Source of the DNA: Nannocystis pusilla
Lineage (GTDB): Bacteria > Myxococcota_A > Polyangia > Nannocystales > Nannocystaceae
Assembly (NCBI RefSeq): GCF_026626665.1
Contig: NZ_JAPNKE010000002.1
Span: forward strand, 166,501-230,500
Length of the DNA stretch: 64,000 nucleotides
Direction: 5' to 3'
Positions 30,452-39,195 of this stretch are shown here, in pieces. Position numbers and translations under genes: made by a program. Below the pieces are notes generated by a model, which saw only the letters and a program-made list of their open reading frames with translations, made no database searches and had not been told where the DNA came from. Each line of letters begins with the position of its first letter. Position 1 is the stretch's first letter.

Positions 30452-31614
30452 TGCGCGACCGTTATGACGCGATCATCGTCGGCGCGGGCCCCAGCGGCAC
30501 CACCTGCGCGCGCGAGCTGGCGGCCCGCGGGGCCTCGGTGCTGCTCATCGACAAGAAGAGCCCCGGCTGGCACAAGCCGTGCGGCGGCGGGATCCCCGAG
30601 GTGCTGTTCGAACCGTACGGGGTCCCGACCGAGCTCGGCTTCTCGGCGCCGCAGGTGCGGGTGTTCGATGCGGCGCAGCGGCGGCTGACGATCCCGCTGC
30701 GCTACCGCACCGTGTACCGCGACCGCTTCGACGAGCACCTGGCCGCGGCGGCGCGGGCGGCCGGGGCCGAGGGGATGTTCGACACGACGCTCCTCGACGT
30801 CGCGCGCGACGAGGGCGGCTTCACCGTGCGCACCTCGAACGGTTCGGCGCGGTCGACCTACCTGGTCGGCGCCGATGGTTGCATGTCGATGGTGCGGCGC
30901 AAGCTGTTCCCCGAGCAGCTGCCCGAGTCGATGTGTGCGATCGCCGTCGAGCACTGGTATCGCGCGCCGCACGGCGTCACCTCGCTCGATTTCTTCGTCG
31001 AGCCCGACATCCTGGGCACCGGCTACGCCTACGTGTTCCCCAAGGACCCCGGGCTGCTCGTGATCGGCGTCGCCGGGCTCGGGCTCGACCGGCCGCGGGC
31101 CGTGCTCGAGCAGCTGCTGACGCGCCCGCGCTATCGGGCGCTCGTCGGTGACACGCCGGTCGACGCCGTGCATGGCGCGCGGATCCCCTATCGCCACCTC
31201 TCGCGGCTGCGCGACGGCCGGCTGCTCCTCGTCGGCGACGCCGCGGGGCTCAATACGCCGATCATCTTCGCCGGCATCCCGATCGCGCTGCACTCGGGGC
31301 GGCTCGCGGGCGAGGCGATCGGGGCGGTGCTGCGAGCCGGCGACGACGCGGCGCTGGAGCGCTACTCGCTGGCGAACCTGCGGTCGGCGAGCCTCGGGTT
31401 TCAGCTGTGCCACGCCTTCTACGACGCGCTGCTCGAGCGCCGCCGGCCGCCCTCGTTCGCGGCGCTGGCCCGTCCGCTGTGGCGGCGGCCGCAGCTGTTG
31501 CCGAGCGCGTTCGTGATCCACCGCGCCCTGTGCCGGCTGGTCGATCGCCTCGACGTCGCGAAGATGGCGGGGGTGTTCGCGGGCGCGGAGGCCGGCGGCG
31601 GGCCATTGTCGTGA
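30451..31614 (+). CDS. FAD-dependent oxidoreductase (geranylgeranyl reductase-like)
   Basis: A 387-residue flavoprotein: Rossmann motif VGAGPSGTTCARELAARG near the N-terminus, the KPCGGGIPE block typical of geranylgeranyl-reductase family members, and LLVGDAAGLNTPIIFAGIPI binding the flavin pyrophosphate near residue 265. Family members saturate or hydroxylate lipid chains or act in tailoring reactions. ATG 30451 overlaps the upstream TGA by one base (TGATG), so translation is coupled. Third gene of the hydroxylase/cNMP operon; together they suggest a tailoring pathway under cyclic-nucleotide control. Confidence 0.8.
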   Translation: MRDRYDAIIVGAGPSGTTCARELAARGASVLLIDKKSPGWHKPCGGGIPEVLFEPYGVPTELGFSAPQVRVFDAAQRRLTIPLRYRTVYRDRFDEHLAAAARAAGAEGMFDTTLLDVARDEGGFTVRTSNGSARSTYLVGADGCMSMVRRKLFPEQLPESMCAIAVEHWYRAPHGVTSLDFFVEPDILGTGYAYVFPKDPGLLVIGVAGLGLDRPRAVLEQLLTRPRYRALVGDTPVDAVHGARIPYRHLSRLRDGRLLLVGDAAGLNTPIIFAGIPIALHSGRLAGEAIGAVLRAGDDAALERYSLANLRSASLGFQLCHAFYDALLERRRPPSFAALARPLWRRPQLLPSAFVIHRALCRLVDRLDVAKMAGVFAGAEAGGGPLS

Positions 31615-31889
31615 GTGCGGGTCGTGGGATTGGGAATGGGGGGTGTCGGCGAGCGGGTGAATCGCGGTCGATCGAAACGTGACGGCCTCGTCATGCGCCG
31701 AGGCGGCGGCGGCGGCCGGCAGGTCGTGCGAAATCGCTCGCATCGGCGGTGTGGCGCGGCGTTGTGAGCTTGGCTGGGGCATGGTTGCGAAGCGCCGCGG
31801 AGCGGGCCTGGGCGGTCTTTGCCGGCAAGGCCTGCGGTGCGGAGCGGGCTCGACAGCGGACGTGACTCGTGGATATGGTGCGGGGGACC

Positions 31890-33017
31890 ATGCGCCACTT
31901 CTTTACTGCTTGCATCTGCACCGCGTTGCTGCCCGCGTGCGGCGACACCGACGAGAGCCGGGATACGCAGCAGACCTCGGTATCGTCGATCGGGACGCTC
32001 CCGCAGATCACGGCGTCGTCGAACCCGGGGACCGGGGGCGAGTCGACGACCGAGCAGGGCGGGAGCGAGACCGCGGGCGGGAGCGAGAGCGGCGAGGCGT
32101 CGACGGCGAACCCCACCGGCAGCGGCGGCATGGACGGCCCCAAGTTCGACGTCGGCGAGGACACCGGGCCGATCGATCCGACCAATGAGACCGGCGAGGA
32201 GAAGGGCTGTCAGAAGATCGACTTCCTGTTCGTGGTCGACAACTCGGGCTCGATGGCCGAGGAGCAGGAGGCGCTGGCGGTCAGCTTCGACGGCTTCATC
32301 TCGTCGATCCAGAACACCGTGATGGCGGAGGACTATCACATCATGGTGATCGACACCGACGCGGGCAACGCGTTCTTGCAGGAGTGCCTGGTCCTGTGCA
32401 CGTTCTTCCCCGAGTGCGAGGGGTATCCGTGCAACAACCTGCCGCAGCCGGAGGGCTGCGACGCGACGCTGGGGGTCGGCCTCACCAAGGACCCGAGCGA
32501 CAGCGAGTGCGGGATCGTCGGCGGCAATCGCTACATGATCAACGGCCAGCCGAACCTGGCCAGCACCTTCGAGTGTCTGGCCAAGGTCGGCACCAACGGC
32601 GACGGCAGCGAGCGGCCGATGGAGGCGATGGTCGCGGCGACGGGGCAGCTCACCAACGGCGGCGCGTGCAACGACGGGTTCTTGCGCAAGGACGCGCTGC
32701 TGGTCGTCACCTTCATCACCGACGAGGAGGACGACGAGGAGTCGAACGGCAACCCGGTCGGCTGGAACGCGTCGCTGGTGGCCGCCAAGTACGGGCTCGA
32801 GAAGAACATCGTGGTCCTCGGCCTCATCGGCGACCCCGACCAGCCGAACCCCGTGTGCACCGGGCAGGCCGAGGCCTCGCCGCGCCTGCGCGAGTTCGCC
32901 GAGTCGTTCACCTACGGCAACTGGGGCTCGATCTGCTCGCCCGACTACGCGCCGTTCTTCGACGCGGCGGTCAGCGTGATCGACACCGCCTGCCAGACCT
33001 TCGAGCCGCCGGGCTAG
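31890..33017 (+). CDS. VWA-like (MIDAS) lipoprotein
   Basis: A 375-residue secreted lipoprotein: MRHFFTACICTALLPACG signal with lipobox LPAC, a Ser/Gly/Thr linker of ~80 residues, then a von Willebrand A-type domain with the DNSGSM metal-binding motif (after CQKIDFLFVVD), a Cys-rich insert (LVLCTFFPECEGYPCNN, PEGCDATLG), and FITDEEDDEE as the likely second metal-binding loop. Such proteins are common surface adhesins or binding proteins in myxobacteria. ATG 31890 is chosen over 31869 because GGGGG precedes it at the right distance and it begins the signal peptide. Confidence 0.8.
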   Translation: MRHFFTACICTALLPACGDTDESRDTQQTSVSSIGTLPQITASSNPGTGGESTTEQGGSETAGGSESGEASTANPTGSGGMDGPKFDVGEDTGPIDPTNETGEEKGCQKIDFLFVVDNSGSMAEEQEALAVSFDGFISSIQNTVMAEDYHIMVIDTDAGNAFLQECLVLCTFFPECEGYPCNNLPQPEGCDATLGVGLTKDPSDSECGIVGGNRYMINGQPNLASTFECLAKVGTNGDGSERPMEAMVAATGQLTNGGACNDGFLRKDALLVVTFITDEEDDEESNGNPVGWNASLVAAKYGLEKNIVVLGLIGDPDQPNPVCTGQAEASPRLREFAESFTYGNWGSICSPDYAPFFDAAVSVIDTACQTFEPPG

Positions 33018-33047
33018 CAGCGCGCGGCCGGTGCTCGTCCGCGGGCG

Positions 33048-33067
33048 ACATGTCCTGGAAGACAGGT
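33048..33067 (+). terminator. Imperfect stem-loop 30 nt after the VWA lipoprotein gene
   Basis: ACATGTCCTGGAAGACAGGT lies just 3' of the stop at 33017. TGTC/GACA pair around CTGGAA, with flanking AC/GT complementarity. No T-run. Member of the interspersed palindrome family. Confidence 0.4.
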
Positions 33068-33093
33068 CATGGCGCCGGCGGCGAGGCCGCCGA

Positions 33094-33438
33094 TCAGCGC
33101 GCCGCGCCGAGGTGCACGCCGGCGCTGCGCGCCGTGTCGGCCAGGCCGGTGGCAGGGGCCGACGACGCGAGGGCTGCGGCTCGCAGGTCGGCCCTCACGG
33201 AGGCGTCGTCGTGCGGGGCGGGGGCCCGGCGGTGCACGGAGAAGGCTCGCCGCGCCTCGAGGGCCGCGACCGGCATGCGCGTGCTCTTCGCCAGCGACTC
33301 CTTGCTGGCTGCCAGCGCGCGGCTCGCCTCGGCGATGTTGACGATGGTGCCGTAGAGGGCGAAGAAGACGGCGAGGGTGGCGAGGAGGGCGCCGCTCGAG
33401 AATCCGCGGACGCTGGGACGAGGGGACCGGATTTGCAT
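33094..33438 (-). CDS. Small single-span membrane protein, unknown
   Basis: 114 residues with one membrane segment (GALLATLAVFFALYGTIV) after a basic N-terminus, then an Ala-rich cytoplasmic or periplasmic tail ending TARSAGVHLGAAR. AAGGA is about nine bases before the ATG at 33438. No family recognised. Codon use looks genuine in the first 50 residues; the tail is low in complexity, so the 3' part is less certain. Convergent with the VWA lipoprotein gene. Confidence 0.5.
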   Translation of the reverse strand: MQIRSPRPSVRGFSSGALLATLAVFFALYGTIVNIAEASRALAASKESLAKSTRMPVAALEARRAFSVHRRAPAPHDDASVRADLRAAALASSAPATGLADTARSAGVHLGAAR

Positions 33439-33751
33439 GACGGCTGATTCCTTCGGGGCGTGGCGAGGCTCCGGACGGCGTGCTCCGGGCGGGTGACACG
33501 AGGACCTCCGGCAGAAGAGGCCTTGGACTTTTGAGGGTAGTCGGCCGCCCTCGCCTGTCAGCTAAAAGTTGCATCAACGCGGCGAGCGGACCCGGCCGTC
33601 GCGGTTCATGGCGCGATGCAGGGCCGAGATCCGGCGGGCGCAGCGCTGGCCGCGGGGGCGGTCCAGGGCCTTTCTCAGCGACGATCTGCGCGACATGATT
33701 GAAGGGACATGCCCGTTCGGGCATGTCCCTTCGCGCAGCGGAAGAAATGGG
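33439..33751. other. Intergenic stretch with a strong hairpin, no gene seen
   Basis: Holds the promoter side of the small membrane-protein gene and, at its right end, the hairpin that follows the cyclophilin gene. No frame with recognisable features. Confidence 0.45.
33701..33732 (-). terminator. Perfect 14-bp stem-loop after the cyclophilin gene
   Basis: GAAGGGACATGCCC (33701-33714) and its exact inverted copy (33719-33732) enclose a GTTC loop, 19 bp beyond the cyclophilin stop at 33752. On the minus strand the stem is followed by AATCAT, not a T-run, so it is either a Rho-assisted or attenuator-type end, or a mobile palindrome that settled there. It is the longest member of the TGTCC/GGACA family in the window. 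Confidence 0.7.
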
Positions 33752-34564
33752 TCACTCGCAGGTGGCCGAGTTGACGATGACGTCGGTGATCGGGACGTCG
33801 TCGTAGCCGTTCTCGCTGCCGGTCGGGACGGCGGAGATGGCGGCGAGGACGTCGAAGCCCTCGACAAGCACGCCGAAGGCGGCGTACTGGCCGTCGAGGA
33901 AGTCCTGCGGGCCGTCGCAGATGTAGAACTGCGAGGTGGCGCTGTTCGGGTCGTTGGTGCGGGCCATCGAGATCGCGCCGTCGACGTGGGTGAGCGCGGG
34001 GCTGACCTCGAGCGGGATCGGCGGGTCGGTCGGCTTGCTCGACAGGTCGGGCAAGAGGCCGCCGCCCTGGATGACGAAGCCGTCGATCACGCGGTGGAAG
34101 ATGGTGCCGTCGTAGAAGCCGGTCTCGACGTAATGCACGAAGTTGGCGGTGGTGATCGGGGCGTTGACCGCGTCGAGCTGGACGACCATGTCGCCGAGGG
34201 TGGTGGAGATCCGGATCCGCGGCGCGTCGCCCTCGCACGGGCCAGGCATGACGCCGGTGGTGGTGGAGGCGGTGGTGGTGCCGTCGGTCGTGTCGGCGGT
34301 CGTGTCGACGGTGGTGCCCTCGCTGGTCGGCGCCGCGGTGGTGGTGGTCTCGGCCGCGGTGGTGGTCGAGGTCGGCGTGCCCGTGGTGGTGGTGGCGGTC
34401 GAGGTCTCGCTCTCGCCGTCGGTGGTGGCGGGCGCGGTGGTCGTCGCGTCGGTGGTGGCCATCGTCGCGGTGACGTCGGCGGTGGTCTTCTCCTCGCCGT
34501 TGCAGGCGGGCAGGAGGGCGAGGAGGAGGAGGGGCGAGGCGAGGGCGAGCGCGCGGGAAGCCAT
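33752..34564 (-). CDS. Cyclophilin-type peptidyl-prolyl isomerase lipoprotein
   Basis: A 270-residue lipoprotein: signal ALALASPLLLLALLPAC, a ~90-residue Thr-rich linker, then a cyclophilin domain with LGDMVVQLDAVNAPITTANF, GFYDGTIFHRVIDGFVIQGG (active-site Arg in FHRVI) and SATSQFYICDG. It catalyses cis-trans isomerisation of prolyl bonds, probably outside the inner membrane given the lipobox, where it may help folding of outer-membrane or secreted proteins. Start at 34564 follows the signal peptide. Confidence 0.9.
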   Translation of the reverse strand: MASRALALASPLLLLALLPACNGEEKTTADVTATMATTDATTTAPATTDGESETSTATTTTGTPTSTTTAAETTTTAAPTSEGTTVDTTADTTDGTTTASTTTGVMPGPCEGDAPRIRISTTLGDMVVQLDAVNAPITTANFVHYVETGFYDGTIFHRVIDGFVIQGGGLLPDLSSKPTDPPIPLEVSPALTHVDGAISMARTNDPNSATSQFYICDGPQDFLDGQYAAFGVLVEGFDVLAAISAVPTGSENGYDDVPITDVIVNSATCE

Positions 34565-34764
34565 GGGCGGCCACGATGCCCGGCGCGCGGCCGCGGCACA
34601 AGCTCGGGGCAGCGGCGCGCGGACGTCGCGGACGGGCGCGGACGCGAGGCCGCGGCGACGCGACGCACAGCCGGGGCGCGCCGACGACCCGCGGGGTGCG
34701 ACGTGGATCGCTGCGGGCGGCCCTTGCGCTCGCGGGCAATGGGGCCGGTGCTACGTTCGCGAGC

Positions 34765-35136
34765 ATGTCCTACGCGGTACGTGCATTCCCGTTGCGCCGA
34801 CCGGTCGGCGAACTGATGGCATTCGTGGCGGCCCTGCGGGGGACCCGGCGCGCCGAGGCCGAGGCGGCGTACCGGCGCTACGGGGTGCTGCTGGACACCT
34901 GGCACATTCAAGACACGCCGTTCGGGCCGTGGGTGCTGGTGGTCACGCGGATCGACGATTGCGCCGACGTCGAGGCGTACGCCGCCAGCTCGGGCGAATT
35001 CGAGGTGTGGTTCAAATCGACGGTGCTCGCCCTGTCGGGCTCCGATCCGAGCAAGGCGCCGCTCGGGCCGCCGACGACCGAGCTCTACACGTGGACGGGC
35101 GCGACGATCGTCGGCGGCGAGGCGGGTCAATCATGA
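34765..35136 (+). CDS. DUF6176-like small protein
   Basis: A 123-residue cytosolic protein (MSYAVRAFPLRRPVGELMAF at the start; RYGVLLDTWHIQDTPFGPWV, TRIDDCADVEAYAASSGEF in the middle; EVWFKSTVLALSG near the end). The alternating beta/alpha pattern with W-H-x-Q-x-T and W-F-K motifs resembles the ferredoxin-like DUF6176 family of unknown function; that assignment is from memory and tentative. The ATG at 34765 starts the homologous part. Confidence 0.65.
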   Translation: MSYAVRAFPLRRPVGELMAFVAALRGTRRAEAEAAYRRYGVLLDTWHIQDTPFGPWVLVVTRIDDCADVEAYAASSGEFEVWFKSTVLALSGSDPSKAPLGPPTTELYTWTGATIVGGEAGQS

Positions 35137-35325
35137 CAGGGCGGCGCCTCCGCAGATTCGCCTGCGCGTCCGGAGACTCCGCGGGCGCCCGACCCCGCGA
35201 TGGTGGTGCTCGCCGGCGTCCCGGCGCCGGCGCGGGCGTTCTCGCCCCGGCTCGCGTCGGCGCCGGGGTCGTGCGAGATTGGCCCGAGAGGGCCCGAGCG
35301 GGGTGGGAGCGGTCGAATCGCGAAT

Positions 35326-36534
35326 GTGGCCAGGACGTCGGCGCTGCCGTGGCATGACCCACGCTTCGTCGGCTTCTTCGCCGCGGCCGCGCTGGGCCCC
35401 GTGGCCTCGATGGCGCTGCGCTTCGTGCCGGGGCACCTCGAGGCCGCGGGCCACTCGCCGGCGACGATAGGCGAGGTGATGGCGGCGTCGACCCTCGGCG
35501 GGGTCCTGGCGCTGCCGCTGGCGGGCTGGCTGGCGCAGCACCGCCTGCGAGCGATGCTGATCGGCGGGGCGCTGGTGCAGGCGCTCGGGCTGGCGTGCGC
35601 GGGCCTGGCGGCGGACAGCGTGGCCGGTCTGGCGGCCAGCGTGGCGCTGATGAGCCTCGGCACGGCGCACCTCGACGTCGGGGTGGTGGCGACGGTGGTG
35701 GCGTCGGTGCAGGCCGAGCGGCGGCCGCAGGTGTTGGCGTATTACTTCGCGTTCGTCAGCCTGGCGCGCAACGTGATCGGCTCGGCGCTGGCGGAGGGGC
35801 TGCTGGGACGCTGGGGCTTCTCGACGATGTGTCTGGCGCTGGCCGGCCTGGCGGCGCTGCACGTCCTGGTGCGGACGATCGCGGCGACGCCGACGCCCGT
35901 GAGCGAGGAGCACGCGCCGCCGTACCGCGAGTTCCTGCGGGACTTCGCGCGGCCGCGCGTGCTGGCGCTGATGCTGGTGTTCACGCTGCTGTCGATCCAC
36001 TTCGTGGCGCAGGAGTCGTTCATCACCGCGCTGGCGACCCACCGCGCGCTCGGCAGCGTGACGCCGCTGTTCACCGCGTACTTCGCGGTGATCGCCCTCG
36101 GCCGCGCGGCGGCGGGGCACCTCGTCGATCGCCTGGGCCGCGGGCCGGTGGTGGTGGCCAGCGCGCTGGTGCTGGTGGGCGTGGGCGCGGGGCTGGCGGA
36201 GGTCCGCACGCAGCTGGGGATGATCGCGCTGGGGATCGCCACGGGGCTGGGGCACCTGCTGTTGTGGCCGGCGCTGTACTCGACGTTTTACGATCGCGTG
36301 CGCGGCCGCGGGATGGTGAGCGCGGCCCTGAGCGCGGCCCTGGCGGCGGCCGGATTCGCGGCCGAGCTCGGCCTCGGGGCGGTGGCGACGCGGGCCGGTT
36401 ACGCGGCGCTCTACTGGACCGCGGCAGGCTGTGCGGCGCTCGCCGCGGTGCTCGCATTGCCGCTGTGGCGCTGGATGTCGCCGAAACACGAGGGGGCTGG
36501 CGATGGCTCGGATCCTGATCCACACGCTGCGTGA
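35326..36534 (+). CDS. MFS transporter
   Basis: A 402-residue transporter with about twelve membrane segments: FVGFFAAAALGPVASMALRF, GEVMAASTLGGVLALPLAGW, RLRAMLIGGALVQALGLACA, LMLVFTLLSIHFVAQESFIT, VVVASALVLVGVGAGLAE, and others. A basic loop GWLAQHRLR lies between segments two and three, as in MFS proteins. Substrate unknown. The frame is open further up, but the residues there look non-coding; GTG 35326 gives the usual short N-terminus. The next gene starts 32 bases before its stop, indicating an operon with the glycosyltransferase, so the carrier could export a glycosylated product. Confidence 0.83.
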   Translation: MARTSALPWHDPRFVGFFAAAALGPVASMALRFVPGHLEAAGHSPATIGEVMAASTLGGVLALPLAGWLAQHRLRAMLIGGALVQALGLACAGLAADSVAGLAASVALMSLGTAHLDVGVVATVVASVQAERRPQVLAYYFAFVSLARNVIGSALAEGLLGRWGFSTMCLALAGLAALHVLVRTIAATPTPVSEEHAPPYREFLRDFARPRVLALMLVFTLLSIHFVAQESFITALATHRALGSVTPLFTAYFAVIALGRAAAGHLVDRLGRGPVVVASALVLVGVGAGLAEVRTQLGMIALGIATGLGHLLLWPALYSTFYDRVRGRGMVSAALSAALAAAGFAAELGLGAVATRAGYAALYWTAAGCAALAAVLALPLWRWMSPKHEGAGDGSDPDPHAA

Positions 36535-37816
36535 ACACGGGCATGTGCTGCCGACGCTGAAGCTGGCGCGGGCGTTGACGGCGGCCGGTCATCGGGTCGA
36601 GCACCTGCTGACGCCGTGGTGGCGCGAGTTCTGCGAGGCGCACGGGCTGACGCTGCGGCCGTACCTCGAGGACGTCTTTCCGGCAGAGGCGGAGGCGGCG
36701 TGGTCGCGCATGGAGCAGGCAGCGCGCGAGGCCGACGCGGAGCAGCGCCGCGACGCGCGGGTGCGCTGGCTGCTGGCCGGCGGTCTCGACGAGGTCTACC
36801 GCGCGGCGGCGCCGGACCTGATCCTCGGCGACGCGTACGATGTGTCGATCCCGATCGTGGCGCGCAAGCTGGAGATCGCGGTGGCATCATTGTCGCCGTC
36901 GTGCTTCCAGGGCCGCGAGCCGGGGGTGCCGCCGCTGTCGAGCGGGGCCCGCTGGGGGACGGACGCGGCGGCCCGCCGGGTCGCGGAGGCCGAGTGGGCG
37001 CGGCTGGCCGAGGAACGCCGGCGGGCTGCCGATTCGTGGTATCCGCGCTACGTGGAGGAGCTGCTCCGGGTGTATGCATTCCCGCGCGCGGAGTTTTCGT
37101 GGGAGGGGGCGATCGCGCCGGACTTTCCCCGCCTGCCGCAATTGATATTGTGTCCGCGCGCGTTCGAGTTCCCGCGCGAGTTGCCGGCGCGCTGTCACGA
37201 CGATGTCGCCAGCGTGACGGTGATGGAATCGCCGCCGGCGCCGGAGCTGGCGGCGTTCCTGCTGCGGCGGCCGCTGGTGTACTGCGCGCTCGGATCGCAG
37301 GGGCTGTGGCGGCCGCAACACCATGAATTGCTGGCGCAGGTATCGACATTGGCGCGGCGGCGGCCGGAGCTGTCGTTCGTGATCGCGGGGGACGCCCACT
37401 CGGCGGACGGCCTGGCCGCGGCGGCGCCGAGCAATACGAAGGTGGTGGCGTGGGCGCCACAACACGCGGTGTTGCGCGCGGCTTCGGCGATGATCTCGGT
37501 CGGCGGGATGGGGACGATCAAGGAGTGCCTGTGGCACGCGGTGCCCCTGGTGCTGGTGCCGCAATTCAACCCGTACGACGCGCAGGGCAACGCGGCGCGG
37601 GTGCGGCACCACGGGCTCGGCGAGGCGCTGACGCCGGCGGAATTTCTTGAAACGGGGCGGATCGAGGCGGCGCTCGATCGGGCGCTGGCCGGGACGTACG
37701 CGGCGGGATTGGGGCGGATCCAGGCGCAGCTCCGGGCGGTCGAGGCCGGGGACCGCGGGGTGGTGATGGTCGAGCGCTGGCTCCGCGGCGAAGCGTGGCC
37801 CGGTGAGGAGGTTTGA
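36503..37816 (+). CDS. UDP-glycosyltransferase (macrolide-type, GT1)
   Basis: A 437-residue GT1-family enzyme: N-terminal acceptor domain beginning MARILIHTLREHGHVLPTLK, and a C-terminal donor domain with RPLVYCALGSQGL, VVAWAPQHAVLRAASAMISV, GGMGTIKECLWHAVPLVLVP and QFNPYDAQGNAARV, the region that binds the UDP-sugar. Such enzymes transfer a sugar to a small hydrophobic acceptor such as a macrolide or flavonoid. It overlaps the MFS gene by 32 bases. ATG 36503 has AGGGGG close upstream and begins the conserved fold. Confidence 0.85.
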   Translation: MARILIHTLREHGHVLPTLKLARALTAAGHRVEHLLTPWWREFCEAHGLTLRPYLEDVFPAEAEAAWSRMEQAAREADAEQRRDARVRWLLAGGLDEVYRAAAPDLILGDAYDVSIPIVARKLEIAVASLSPSCFQGREPGVPPLSSGARWGTDAAARRVAEAEWARLAEERRRAADSWYPRYVEELLRVYAFPRAEFSWEGAIAPDFPRLPQLILCPRAFEFPRELPARCHDDVASVTVMESPPAPELAAFLLRRPLVYCALGSQGLWRPQHHELLAQVSTLARRRPELSFVIAGDAHSADGLAAAAPSNTKVVAWAPQHAVLRAASAMISVGGMGTIKECLWHAVPLVLVPQFNPYDAQGNAARVRHHGLGEALTPAEFLETGRIEAALDRALAGTYAAGLGRIQAQLRAVEAGDRGVVMVERWLRGEAWPGEEV

Positions 37817-37903
37817 CATGACACGCGGGGCGAAATGGTGGCAGTCTGGAGCGCGGCGGCCCGAGCCGTGCGCACGCATGTCACGTGAGCGGGAGGGATG
37901 AGG

Positions 37904-38965
37904 ATGGAGTCGGAACAGGCACTGCGGCCGGGCGCGACGATCTGCTTCGGCTGCCACGCGCCGCTCACCGGGACGATGGCGATGTTCGGCGAGATCGCCG
38001 TGGCGGCCCAGGCGCTGTTCGCCGAGGTCAACGCGGCCGGCGGGGTACACGGGCACCGGATCGCGCTGATCGTCGGCGACGATCGCTACGATCCCGCGGA
38101 GACGCCGGCGGTGGTCGAGCGCCTGCTGGCGGAGCACGCGGTGTTCGGCTTCTTGATGTGCGTCGGGACGCCGCCGCACTTGACGGTGCTCGACCGACTG
38201 GCGACCGCGAACATCCCCGACCTCGCGGTGGTCACCGGGGCGTCGTCGATGGCCGACGCGCCGCGGACGAACATGTGCGTGGCCAACGTGCCGTATCACA
38301 GCAACGGGCGCGCGCTCGGGCTGCACGTCCGCGAGCTCGCGCGGGTCGGGACGATCACGTACGACACTGCGTTCGGCCGCGACTGGGTGGCCGGCTTCGC
38401 CACGGGGCTGGGGCGGGCGCCGGAGCGGTCGCGCTGGCTGGGCCCGGAGGAGGCGATCGAGCCGGCGGTCGAGGCGATGCAGGCGGAGGGGATGGAGGCG
38501 GTGCTGGCGGTGGTCCGCCCGGAGCAGGAGGTGGCGGCGATCCTGCACGGGCAGCGCCGCGGGTTCCGGCCGCGCTGGCTGGTCGGGTTCGTCGATGGCT
38601 TGACGGCGATGCTCGGAGCGGCGGGCGAGGGGGTGATCGGGTCGCACTGGCTGCACATGGCCGAAGGGTCAGACTCGCCGGCGATCGCGGAGCACCGGGC
38701 GTTGATGGCCCGGCAGGCGCCGCAGATCGAGGTGACGGGGACGAGCGTGGGCGGGCAGGCGCTGGCGGAGCTGACGGTCGAGCTGCTCCGTCGCGCGGGG
38801 CCGTGTTCGTCGCGGGCGCGGCTGCTGGCTGCGCTGGACAGCCTGGACGGGGGCTGGCGCAGCCCGTTGATGCGGGTCAGCCCGCGCAAGGAGGCGCGGC
38901 GGCCGGTGATCTTCGATGAGGTGGCGCTGCTGCGGCTGACGGCGGAGGGTTGGGTCGAGGCGTGA
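37904..38965 (+). CDS. Periplasmic-binding-protein-type (Peripla_BP_6) protein without signal peptide
   Basis: About 353 residues of the branched-chain amino-acid/amide ABC solute-binding fold: ICFGCHAPLTGTMAMFGEIA at the start, AALFAEVNAAGGVHGHRI, VVERLLAEHAVFGFLMCVG, and LGAAGEGVIGSHWLHMAEG. No signal peptide or lipobox is present, so the protein should stay in the cytosol, as AmiC-like or other soluble sensors do. Two in-frame ATGs exist at 37898 and 37904; GGGAGG lies directly before the first and six bases before the second, so I chose the second. Third gene behind the MFS and glycosyltransferase genes. Confidence 0.75.
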   Translation: MESEQALRPGATICFGCHAPLTGTMAMFGEIAVAAQALFAEVNAAGGVHGHRIALIVGDDRYDPAETPAVVERLLAEHAVFGFLMCVGTPPHLTVLDRLATANIPDLAVVTGASSMADAPRTNMCVANVPYHSNGRALGLHVRELARVGTITYDTAFGRDWVAGFATGLGRAPERSRWLGPEEAIEPAVEAMQAEGMEAVLAVVRPEQEVAAILHGQRRGFRPRWLVGFVDGLTAMLGAAGEGVIGSHWLHMAEGSDSPAIAEHRALMARQAPQIEVTGTSVGGQALAELTVELLRRAGPCSSRARLLAALDSLDGGWRSPLMRVSPRKEARRPVIFDEVALLRLTAEGWVEA

Positions 38966-38995
38966 CGGCGGTCGCGGTTGTGCGACGCGAGCCCG

Positions 38996-39195
38996 AGGAT
39001 GCAGTACCGCAGTCGACCTCGCGACGCCTGTGGATCCACGTCGCAGGAGGGCTCAGGCGGGGCGCTCGAGGCTTGCAAGGACGTACCGCGGTCCGACCTC
39101 GCGGCTCGATCCATCCGCGTCATGAGTGGGCTCAGGCGGAGCGCCCGCGCTCGCGGGTCCGCGGCGAGGCGGGTTCAGGCGCAGCGCTCGAGGAG
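38996..39195. repeat. ~80-bp tandem repeat sharing the 3' end of the GTPase gene
   Basis: Two imperfect units (38996-39071 and 39079-39150) share AGTACCGCAGTCGACCTCGC/CGTACCGCGGTCCGACCTCGC, ATCCACGTCG/ATCCGCGTCA and GGGCTCAGGCGGGGCGCTCG. A third partial copy, GGGTTCAGGCGCAGCGCTCG (39172-39191), is the actual stop region of the GTPase gene (LLERCA). The 3' end has therefore been copied twice beyond the stop. Confidence 0.65.
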
